DNA of 64,000 bases from Petaurus breviceps papuanus (taxonomy: Eukaryota > Chordata > Mammalia > Diprotodontia > Petauridae): assembly GCA_028583685.1 (NCBI GenBank), contig JAMXIF010001253.1, positions 28,716,158 through 28,780,157 on the forward strand, in the 5' to 3' direction. The notes under the pieces were generated by a model. The model was given only the letters and a program-made list of their open reading frames with translations. It was not told the origin of the DNA and did no database searches. Below, in pieces: positions 55,378-64,000 of the stretch (position 1 is the first letter of the stretch; the number at the start of each line of letters is the position of its first letter). The translations under genes were made by a program, and so were the position numbers.

Positions 55378-55555
55378 AGGATCACTGATTTAGAGTTGGA
55401 GGGAACCTCTGAGGTCAACTAATCCAAGCCTCTCATTTTTCCAGGGGCCCAGAGTGGTTAAGAGGCTTGTGCAAAGTCACACAGTTTTTAAGTGATGAAG
55501 GCAGGATTTGACTATTTGGAGTTTTCAGACTCCAGAACCAGCTTCCCCTCCCCCT
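55378..55555 (-). repeat. MIR-like SINE, antisense, inside the L2
   Basis: 'actgatttagagttggaggg', 'aacctctgaggtcaactaat' and 'gcaaagtcacacagttttta'. Confidence 0.8.
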
Positions 55556-55806
55556 GCTCACCCTGATCACAATGTCTCTCAGTAGATAGCCAAGTCTTTT
55601 CAACCCTACCTGTATAACATCCCTTACATACACCTCTTCCCTCCATTAAAATAACCTTCACCCTTGTTCAGGACTCTAACATGGACTATTTACAATAAAT
55701 TAATTGGTCTCCTAACTCCAAACTCTTCTCTCTCCAATCCATCTTCTACAGAGATGCCAAATTCTTATTCCCAAAACACACATCTGACCATATGTTCTAT
55801 TAAGCC

Positions 55807-56622
55807 TGAAAGTGAGGGGAGGATCCTGCAGCAAGGGGCACAGAGTTCATTTGTCAGCTCTTGCTTTCTACCAGTGGGTTTATAGCACCATACTTCCCCA
55901 TGGTAAGTGCAGCTTCTGACAAATTAAATCTTAGCCCAGCTTACACTTTAAGGAAGGGAACCACAAGGGGCTTCCTGGTTAGGTCAGGGTAAACAAGCCT
56001 AGTTCTTTCTCGATACTCACTGGGAAAGATCACACTGGCAGCAAGCATGGAACAATGCATCAATCATGCTTTAATAAGGCACAGAGAGTACAAAAGCAGA
56101 TTGCTCAGGGACAGAGAAGGGAATGGGCTGGGAGAGGGAGGCAGATAGTGAGGGAAATAGATGGGGAAGTGAGAGGGCCATATAACTTGGGAGAAGACTC
56201 AGGAGCACTCTGGCAGAATGGATCCACAGCACTTGGAGGAGTGCTCAAGGGGCAGGGTTTGGGGGGTTCTATTCTTATAAGGCTCTAGGAGGAAGGGGAC
56301 AACTAAGACTTAACCACATCACCTTAGCCTCATTAACATCTTGTTTTGATTTTACTGGGCATATCTATGGATTATCTGTAGCTTGCAGGCTGACAGTCTT
56401 TTTATGGGGTCTAACAGCTTCTCTTTATTTAGCACACAGAGTCTCTGGATGTGGCCTTAATTCACTTAGGAGGCAGTTTTGACCACTGGCTTCTCTGTTT
56501 TCTCCTTACAATCTTAATTACTATTTCCTATTTATTGTTACTTTATATTAGTTCTTACATGCTTATTTACCATATTACTGGTGGGGTGATGGTGGGGACC
56601 ATAACAAGATACAATTTCAACA
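55807..56622 (-). mobile_element. Probable solo LTR (ERV fossil), antisense
   Basis: TG...CA bounded on the minus strand, with a TATA-like 'gccttataagaatag' and an ATTAAA signal in the expected order. Similar flanks (ctattaag / ctataagg) hint at a target duplication. Not related to LTRs A and B by eye. No internal region. Old. Confidence 0.45.
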
Positions 56623-56629
56623 CACTATA

Positions 56630-56844
56630 AGGTCACAGATTTAGAGTTGAAAGGGATCCCAGACGTAATCTAATCCAATCCTCTCATTTTACAAATGATG
56701 AAACTGAGGCCTAGGGAGGCTTAGTGACTCTAGGGTCCCATAGTCCAAGGTCACACAGGTAGTAAATATTAAAGATGAGATTTAAACCAAGGTCTTCTGA
56801 TTCCATAGCCAATGCTTTATCTACCATAACACACTGTTTCCTAA
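56630..56844 (-). repeat. MIR-like SINE, antisense, inside the L2
   Basis: 'agatttagagttgaaaggga', 'gatgaaactgaggcctaggg' and 'ccaaggtcacacaggtagta'. Confidence 0.85.
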
Positions 56845-57284
56845 TGCCATACTCCTACTCAAAGATCTTCAATGGTCCCCAGCTGCCTTTAGGGACAAAA
56901 TACAAAATCTTCAGTCAAGACATTTAAAGTCATCCACTAACTGTCCCCCATTTATATTTCCAATTATTTCCTTTTATACTACTTTACACATTCTCCATGC
57001 CAGTCAAACTGGTATTCCATCTCCATTTCTATGGTTTTGCATGTGGTCCCCCACGTACAGAATTCACTCTCTCCTTACATTTACTTTGTAGAGGCCTTTG
57101 TTTCTTTCAAAATTTATCTCCAATGCCACTTCCTGCAAGAGGCTTTTGTTGATGCCCCCCTATATTAGCATTCTCTCCCTCTTGCAATTGCTCTGTAGTA
57201 TTCTGAATATACTTTCTTCTGTATACATTATTTCCCCCAAACATAACCTCCCTGAGGAATAGAATTATTTTGTCTCTGTAGCTC

Positions 57285-57945
57285 TGTAATGGTAATTCAA
57301 AGATCTTCCCTGCCCCTTAATAAGCCTATGTGAAAATATTCTCTGCTCCCAATAGTCTGAATGTGGTCACATGAAGCCTGTGGTGAGAAGTTTGCTGACG
57401 GGTAGGGCAGAGCCCACAGGAGAAGCTTGCTTGAGGCATGCTTGCTTTTCAGGAAGGCACAACTTTTGTTACTTTGTAGTCAAGTGGGTCATGGGGGTTG
57501 TGATGTTCTCTGACCCTGGAGAAGGCTATATATACCTCTGAGGCGAGGTTTTGCTTTGGGGCTCACTCATGGGAAGAGTTGTGTGATTTGGCCAGATGAG
57601 ACTCTGGGCAGCCACTGAGCCCCCCAGCTTTAAAAACCCAAATGCTGATGCTTTTCTCTCTGGTAACTAACTATGTAAGTATGTGATAGTTAAACAGCTA
57701 GAAGCCCTATCTGTTGGTCCGCTGAATTATGTTATTTTCTCTGTCTGTATTTTTTGGTCTGCTTGTAATTTCTGTTTGTATTATCTGAAGTTCAAGGTGC
57801 TGGCTTTTTCCCCTGAACTAGGTAAATGATATGTTTGATTAAAGTAAGACTGTTAACCCTTTTTGAGTTGCTTTCCTTTAGAAAAGCAGATCAAAGAAAC
57901 TGTGCTAGCAGCCATCCTGGGTATGCTAGGGTGCTTGCTCTTACA
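57285..57945 (+). mobile_element. Solo LTR B (ERV fossil, same family as LTR A)
   Basis: 661 bp, TG...CA ends, TATA box ('ggctatatatacctctg'), ATTAAA signal, and blocks shared with LTR A such as 'caaagatcttccctgcccc' and 'gagttgctttcctttag'. Flanking 5-mers agctc / atctc are a decayed duplication. It is longer than A in the U3-like part. Solo and old, inserted in the L2 tail. Confidence 0.75.
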
Positions 57946-58010
57946 ATCTCCAGCACAATAACCTGTAAACACTTAATGGATATTTGGTGAATCACAGATT
58001 TTTTTCCCTC

Positions 58011-58769
58011 CTTTGCACCCATATCCATTCTGTTGCTAAGTCCTGTACTTCTTCCTGCAAGATACCTTCTAGGTACAAGGAGCTGCCATAACATAGTAGA
58101 AGGAAACAATAAAGAGAGAGTCTTTGCTTCTCATGAGATAGCAGTTTCTTATCTTGCCTTCCAATCCCATTGCCACCAAGCTAATCCAGGCCCTCACTGC
58201 CTCAACCCTCAACTTCAGCAATAGCCTCCAAATTCTATTCTCTCTACACAACATTTTTTTTTCATGGACCTGGGGTCCATGAAGTTTGTTTGTTTTATGT
58301 TTTGATGACTATATTTCTGTATAACTGATTTTCTTTTTAATCCTATGGATTTTGTTTTATACATTTAAAAGCATTATTCTGAGAAGTAGTTCATGGGCTT
58401 CACCAGATTGCCAAATGTGTCTTTCACACAAAAAGTTTAAGAATCCCAGCCAGAGTGACTTTCTTCTTCAATGTTACTTCCCTATTTAAAAAAAAAATAG
58501 TAGTTTTAAAATTGTCTACCAAGGGTATAGCCTCTTTAGCTAGACTTGGGACCTCACATCACCTGACTACAATTTACCTTTCCAACTAGTCACTAGTCCA
58601 ACTATTCTAAAAGCATTTTGTATATTCTTGACTTTGGGCCTTTTCACACCCTGGTTCTCTCATCTATATAAATGTAACCTATTCTTTGAAGACCAGCTCA
58701 TGTCCCACCATGTCCCTGAATCACTTCCAGAAAACCCATGGTTAATCAGCTTTATATAGTATGGTTACT
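58011..58769. other. Unassigned sequence
   Basis: Some L2-like text near 58620-58740 ('cacaccctggttctctcatc'); otherwise unrecognised. ORFs of about 60-70 codons overlap here without domains. Confidence 0.4.
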
Positions 58770-59800
58770 GATTCCAATCAATTAAGTGTTATTTAGTATC
58801 TACTATGTGCTGGGTGCTTTTCTAGGTTCTGAGGCTACAAAGACAAAAGGTGAGAGTCCTTGTCTTCAAGGAGTTCACATTCTAGCCAAAGGAGAGAACA
58901 TGTCCACAGACATACATGTATACAAGATAATCTTGTAGGGAAGGCACTAGCTACTGACAGGCAATAGGAAAGACTTCTTATAGAAAGTGGTACCTGCTCT
59001 AACCCCTGAAGAAAGATGGGGATTGTAAAAGGGTGAGTTGAAGAAAGAGTGCATTCTAGACATGAGGGACAGCCAGTGCAAAGGTATGAAGATAAGAGAT
59101 GGAATGTCATGTATGAGGAATTGTTAGAAAGCCAGCTTGGCTATACTGGAGTGTTTGTGAAATGGAGTAAAATTATAAAAAATGTAGGAAGGTAGGTTGG
59201 AGTCTGGTTGTGAAGGGCTACAAAAGTCAAACAGAGTTTATATTTAAACCTAGATGTAACAAAAAAGTACTGGGGTTGATTGGACAGGGGGTGGACATGG
59301 TCAGACCTGAGCATTGGGACAATCACTTTGCCATCTACGTACAAGATGGATTGGAATTCAGAGAGACTTAAGGCAAGGGCATCAATGAGGAGGACATTAT
59401 AATAGCCTAGGCAAGAGGTGATTGGGATCTGGACTAGGGTGGTGGCTGTGTGAGAGGACCTATATATGAGAGATGCTGTCAGGGTAGAAAGGGCAAGATT
59501 TGGCAACTGATTGCATATATGGGTGAATGCGAATGAGGAATCAAGGATTACACAAAGGTTTCCAATCACAGAAATATCCTAATTTGGGAAGAGCCAAGTT
59601 TTTAGAGAGAAATAAGTTCTGTTTTGGGTATGTTGAGTTTGAGAAACTTACGGGACATCCATTTGGAAATGCTTGACGGATAGTTGGTGACCCAGTACTG
59701 GCAGAGAGGAGACAGTATAAGGCAGGATAAATAGATCTGGGAGTTGTCTATACTACAAATACAGTATGAATGAACTGGAATTCAGGGGGTTCTATTAACT
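58770..59800 (-). repeat. L2 LINE ORF2 C-terminus and 3' end, antisense
   Basis: Starts 'ttatttagtatctactatgt' (reversed 3' end) and runs into ORF2. The 142-codon minus frame at 59141-59569 reads as L2 ORF2 C-terminus: 'VILDSSFAFTHI', 'TATTLVQIPITS', 'SDHVHPL', 'FKYKLCLTFVALH', 'PTYL' match the usual LGVILDSSLSFTSHI..., TATTLVQALI..., SDHVTPL, FK..L..Y.ALH...P.YL. An unusually long open remnant for an L2, but it lacks the catalytic RT and EN regions. Confidence 0.85.
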
Positions 59801-61155
59801 ACAGTCCACAAAGGCCCTCCTCACTCAACTCACTGCCCTTTAGAAGTCAGCAGGCTAAATCACTGCTCTTGCAAAAGTGAGAGATTTTAAAGCTGATTAG
59901 TAAAAAAATAAACTAGCAGGTGACTCTCATTTTTTATTCTGTAACCTCTTGGTGTGAATGAAAAAGCTTCCAGATTATACATGTCTCTTGGAGAATGGAG
60001 GACAGCCAGGAACAGACTGAAAACAGGGTCCCCATCCTCAAGGAACTTACAGTCTAAGAAAATAAATGAAGCCTTCGGAAACATTCTTGGTCTTATGTCA
60101 AATGATAGCTTCTAGGTCAAGACTGAGGAATCTGTTTTCTTTTCTCATTTTTACTGAGCTGAAAAGATCTCCAGGGTGCCTTCTTCAGTCTTCCACAGCA
60201 GAATCCCAAGACCTGGGTGCATGAAAACCGATAGTCCTCCAGTTTTAAAAACTAGGTGATGGAAAGGGGACTGGGGATTGCTAGATTGCTAACTCGGAAC
60301 ATCTTAGATCAGTGCAATCAAAACCTTCAATTACACCTGGGTGATTTAATCAACTCCCTGTCAAACACTGGCTGGAAGTCCTCTGGTACTGTACAACAAT
60401 AATAATTACTGTGCCAGCTTGCAAGAAGATATCATTTCACTGAGTTAGAAAAACACATTCTGTTGACAATTACCAGCAACCAATTTATAAGCCCTGAAAC
60501 AAGCAATATTTTTTAATTGCTGCCTTTGTGTGATTATTACAAAATTACTTCTGTTATGAGGTATTAAATCATCTTGGTGCTGTGGATGGAGAGACTGGGA
60601 AGATTTTAGTGTGCCTTTTTCTGATAAAGCAGGAGTCAGGGCAGATTCTGCAGAGTTGGGATTTTTTTTTAAAGCACAACAAAGTTCTCAACTACATATA
60701 AACAACTTCAAACTTGGATGAACTGATCAGTTCCAGGGATTTAGGCAGCCAAGGCAACACAGGTTTATTTCAGGCAAGTTACTTAATAAGAGATCAACTC
60801 ATTCAAGTTTGCTGGGATCTTGCCATTGCTCTTTGGCTCCCCAAACTCAATTTCTGATGAATCGGAATTTGCTATTTTTCCTAAACCATTCAGGGAAGGT
60901 ATTTAAGACCACATTCTGGTTTGTCTGCTTCAGTTAACTGTCCATCCATGTCACTGAGGCTTTCACTTTGAACATCTGAAAACTCCCTACTCCCAGTGCC
61001 CAGTCTTGTTCCATGTCCACATAGCAGCAATCTGACACCCTGGCAATCTCTGGCCTACTTGAGATTCTTCTCCCCTGGATGTGAAGGGATTGTGGGCTGT
61101 CCCTGGTGGCATCTTCTCTGAGTACGTCCTAGGGAGGGGCAAGTTCATGTATACC
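59801..61155. other. Unique-looking sequence with a candidate conserved element
   Basis: A 1.3-kb stretch without recognisable repeats, unusual here. 60290-60565 is AT-rich with several homeodomain-like ATTA cores (TTCAATTACA, AATAATTAC, TTTAATTGC) and low repeat content, which suggests a conserved non-coding element. No coding potential seen. Confidence 0.4.
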
Positions 61156-61159
61156 AGGC

Positions 61160-61200
61160 TACACACACACATACACACACAGACACACACACATACACCC
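61160..61200. repeat. CA microsatellite
   Basis: Impure (CA)n with CATA and CAGA interruptions. Confidence 0.95.
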
Positions 61201-61469
61201 TGACCCTATTTCCATGGTACAACCCACCCCCAGTATCCCTAGTGACTTTTCCCTCTCTTCAGACCCTCCTTATCAAAACCTGATCTCAGATCCCTCATTC
61301 ACACTCAAGATATAAATAAGTGCTAGCACCTCTGCCAGGAATATCTGCATTTTAATAGGAACCAAAGCTTCAAGTTAATGGGATTAATTTATAGGCATAA
61401 TTTTGGCATCAGGTCTGAATATTTTAAGGGTTTGAGTAAGTTGGTGTGGGGAATCATCACAGTTGAAGA

Positions 61470-61600
61470 AGATCATAGATTTAGAGCCAAAAGGGACCTC
61501 AAAGATCATCTAGTCTAACCCTTTCATGTTGCAAATGAGGAAACTGAGGCCAACAGTGGTTGACTCCAAACCTAATGTTCTTTCAGTCCCTGTGGTACAG
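61470..61600 (-). repeat. MIR-like SINE, antisense
   Basis: 'agatttagagccaaaaggga', 'gatcatctagtctaaccctt' and 'aatgaggaaactgaggccaa'. Confidence 0.85.
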
Positions 61601-61724
61601 TGAAAAAACATTGCCATTGCTATCAATTACTACCAGCATGATCCTGAGGTCTTCACTGCCCCCTCTTAGTCATGGCAGGTCCTGATAATACTGGGACATT
61701 AATCAGGGGCATCCTCTAGCATTA

Positions 61725-61860
61725 ACAGGTTACTTGGTATAGTTGATAGAGTACTGGGTTTAGAATGAGTAAAATCCTGCTTTAAGCACTCATTAGCTGT
61801 AGGACCCTAGGCAAGTAATTTAATTTCTTTCAGATTCAATTTCCTTATCAAGATTAAAAA
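61725..61860 (+). repeat. MIR/MAR1-like SINE
   Basis: 'tatagttgatagagtactgg', 'gctgtaggaccctaggcaag'. Confidence 0.75.
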
Positions 61861-61974
61861 AAAATTATCAGTCTCTGAGGATTGATGCAGGAATCAAATG
61901 AGATAATATGTTTGAAGCATCCTGCAATCTTAAAACACTATATACATGTTGGTATATTATTTTTTTATAGAATG

Positions 61975-62100
61975 ACAGGTAGTCTGGTACAGTGGAGAGA
62001 GAACTGGCCTGAGAGTCAGGAAGACCTAGGTTGAACTCCCTCCTCTGACACATCCTGGCTGTGTGATATGGGTCAAGTTACTTGAATTTTCAGTGTTCTG
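61975..62100 (+). repeat. MIR/MAR1-like SINE, 5' part
   Basis: 'gagagtcaggaagacctagg' and 'ctggctgtgtgatatgggtc'. Confidence 0.8.
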
Positions 62101-62885
62101 GGAAATTCTGGCTATGTGTTGAAGAGAAAGTGCCTACCTGTATTGGTAGAGGGAGTTTCCTCTTCCAGGGATTATGTCTATCAATGACATCAGGGGTCCT
62201 GGTTCTATTCCTATATTAACGTTATTGTTCTCTTTGTTGTTTCCATTGCTATTATAAAAGCAGCTCCAAAAGGCTGTTACAAGTGATAGACAGTATGTGG
62301 CTACTGTGACCCAAACTATCATCAACCACAACCACCCGTCCCTGGTCACACGGTCTCTGCTTCAAAAGAGCTGGTAAAGATGTCCCACAATATCTTTTAG
62401 AATCTTCTCTCCCTCTTTAAACAAGGTCATTGGTGGATGTTGTTCCTGTAAACTAAATCCCATCCATTCACCCAAACATTTGTTAAGCATTTGTAGGCAA
62501 AGTGTTATGCTAGCCCCCAGGGATGGCTGTCCAATATAGTGCCTTCTCATTCTTCCAAAAGAAGGAGGAGAAGAAGATAACTTCTATCACTAGTAGAAGC
62601 ATATTCAGTCTTCCTAGTTTTAAAATGCAGAAGACAAGCTGAAGGGAAGCAAACTTCTACCTGGCCACCTGATACCCTGTGGGAACCTTACCTTTGATCT
62701 CCCTTTCATGGGATGTGTTATTTGATTCAATCTTAAATTGCTATTTACATGAACTATTCATGAGCTCCTTCTACTTCTCAGTCCTTGACCCTATTTGGTT
62801 AACTCCACATTAACCTTATCACTACACTTTGAACAAGTTTATTGCTCTTGTCCCACAACATTTCACTGGTTCTTGGCCTAAGATT
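62101..62885. other. Unassigned sequence
   Basis: No recognised repeat or gene. Short minus ORFs at 62134-62550 have no known domain. Confidence 0.4.
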
Positions 62886-62995
62886 CTGTATGTTCTGAAT
62901 GTAAATTCCTGGAAAGAATGGCTTATTTCATCCTTTGTATTTACTTCCCCAGGGCCTTGCACATAGTAAGTGTTCAATAAACATTTGCTGATTGT
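62886..62995 (+). repeat. L2 LINE 3' terminus
   Basis: 'ccagggccttgcacatagta' and 'gtgttcaataaacatttgct'. Confidence 0.8.
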
Positions 62996-63169
62996 GGGTC
63001 TCTACCAACTTGTGTCATGAAACCTAACTCTTCACCCCCTTGATAACTCATGTAGAACTCCCATGTGCCTTGTGCTACAAGTTTGGCTTATATGACAATA
63101 GTACAGCTGGGATAGATTCAAAGGTAACTAAGGCATAAATTGTACCTCATGGACTTTAAAATCTAGAGC

Positions 63170-63245
63170 GCAAGTGAAGAGACCACCCTCTTGATATCAT
63201 TGGTCCTCTTCGAGAATGAAGGATGAACAACAACAACAACAATCT
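63170..63245 (+). repeat. Family-R repeat, 3' end with ACA-rich tail
   Basis: 'tgatatcattggtcctcttc' then GAATGAAGGATGAACAACAA and more ACA units. Confidence 0.75.
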
Positions 63246-63385
63246 GAAAAGATAAACACAATGCACCATTAAGCTCTGCACGGTTAACTACTGTCAATGA
63301 TCGTTTCCTTAATTTAGTCTGGTTCTGGCCCCACACTTGAGTAGAACGCTCTTTGTAACTGTCGTAGAGCATTATTGGTCTATAG

Positions 63386-63596
63386 CTATGATGTCAAACA
63401 CAAATAGAAATGGGGGCTACATAAGAATCCTTGTGGGCCACATACTACTGACTTAGAGAACTGCACATTCTTTTTTTATTATTATTGCTATATCAATAAC
63501 TATAATCAGAGAGGAACTCTATCTTTACCTGGTTCTGGAAGCACTTGGGAATGTCATGGGCAGTCTGCAACTGAGGCTGTAAGTTTGACATCTCTA
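63386..63596. mobile_element. hAT-like MITE with 8-bp target duplication
   Basis: Ends 'ctatgatgtcaaacaca' and 'aagtttgacatctcta' are inverted. Flanks gtctatag (63378-63385) and gtctaagg (63597-63604) are the 8-bp duplication with changes. Confidence 0.75.
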
Positions 63597-63642
63597 GTCT
63601 AAGGTATCAAAAGCACTAATTAAAGATAAATCATTGTCATTA

Positions 63643-63652
63643 NNNNNNNNNN
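63643..63652. other. Assembly gap (10 N)
   Basis: Ten undetermined bases just after the MITE. Confidence 1.
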
Positions 63653-63689
63653 GTTTTCGGCGCTAGTATAATAGAATGAGGAGTAATAA

Positions 63690-63800
63690 TGACAATGATA
63701 ATAATAATAATTAACACATAGTGCTTTAAAGTTTGCAAAATGTCTTGCATGCATTATATCATGGGAACTTCACGCCAAGTCTTAAATTACCTTAATGTTG
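63690..63800 (-). repeat. MIR3-like SINE fragment, antisense
   Basis: 'aacacatagtgctttaaagt' followed by 'ttgcaaaatgtcttgcatgc'. Confidence 0.7.
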
Positions 63801-64000
63801 ATTTCATACTTCAGAAGGTAGAGAAAGGAAAAAGCCAAAGGGAAGTTAGACTAGAACTGGTTCAGACTAATAAGGAGGGTCCAGTTATTGAAGCACAAAT
63901 GACTGTAGGTGTGAAAGGAATGGCCACTGCCAAATCTTGTCACTTCCAAATCCACCTCTCTGCCATCTGATCCCTTTTCCCTACTCACGCTATAACCACC

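Larger units (their letters stand above)
54640..58010 (+). repeat. L2 LINE with nested insertions
   Basis: L2 blocks occur in order at 54640-54864, about 55310-55377 ('gaaatcattcttgactcttc'), 55556-55806 ('ccaacttctctctccaatcc' type, 'cacacatctgaccatatgtt'), 56845-57284 ('tactcaaagatcttcaatgg') and 57946-58010 ('atctccagcacaataacctg'). Between them lie two SINEs of MAR1 and MIR type, an antisense LTR, another MIR and LTR B. The consistent order shows one old L2 serving as the target. Confidence 0.75.

Noticed and set aside
1-64000. CRISPR arrays, operons, toxin-antitoxin or phage-like systems
   Set aside because: None seen; base composition and repeats are those of a mammalian genome.

Overview
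The window reads as intergenic or intronic DNA from a marsupial genome. The evidence is the dense load of marsupial-type CORE-SINEs (MAR1-like copies whose 3' ends resemble an RTE/BovB tail, and shorter WALLSI/WSINE-like copies with A-tails and target duplications). These sit among old L2, L3/CR1, L1 and RTE LINE fragments, hAT and mariner MITEs, and a few retroviral LTRs. There are no bacterial-type genes, operons, tRNAs, rRNAs or CRISPR arrays. Two 10-base runs of N mark assembly gaps. The exact species cannot be told from the sequence alone.

Only one open reading frame is convincing as protein-coding: a 207-codon minus-strand frame at 52007-52630. It encodes the C-terminal coiled-coil (Nsp1_C) half of nucleoporin p62 (NUP62). 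It lies in a 5'-truncated processed retrocopy of NUP62 mRNA with a 3'UTR, an ATTAAA signal and a short poly(A). The copy is bounded on both sides by a 66-bp direct repeat, 51 of 66 identical, which is best read as an unusually long target-site duplication. The repeat is diverged, yet the frame is fully open with a good Kozak ATG. That makes a retained C-terminal-only retrogene, comparable in architecture to eutherian NUP62CL, the most interesting object here.

Layout. 0-9 kb: SINEs, L2/L3/L1 fragments, a 427-bp mariner-like MITE, a 306-bp inverted repeat around a family-R repeat, a GGAA/GA microsatellite, and an hAT MITE inside an L3. 9-13 kb: an antisense RTE fossil broken by L1 and MIR pieces. 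13-19 kb: an L3 interrupted by an L2 reverse-transcriptase fragment, then an antisense L2 endonuclease fragment. 19-31 kb: MIR, L2 tails and SINEs with clear target duplications, plus unassigned unique stretches. 31-32.3 kb: an unclassified 1.1-kb unit with two internal tandem duplications and a 118-codon ORF. 33-46 kb: L3, L2 and L1 fossils, a solo LTR, and a diverged 360-bp direct duplication. 46-50 kb: antisense L2s, a young SINE and another family-R copy. 50-54 kb: RTE fragment and the NUP62 retrogene. 54-58 kb: one plus-strand L2 carrying nested SINEs and two LTRs. 58.8-59.8 kb: antisense L2 with a 142-codon ORF2 remnant. 60-61.4 kb: unique DNA including a candidate conserved non-coding element. 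61.4-64 kb: MIR fragments, a family-R tail and an hAT MITE.

No set of genes here works together as a pathway. The landscape is a gene desert shaped by retroposition, with one probable retrogene. All family names were assigned by eye from remembered consensus features, so subfamily names are approximate.
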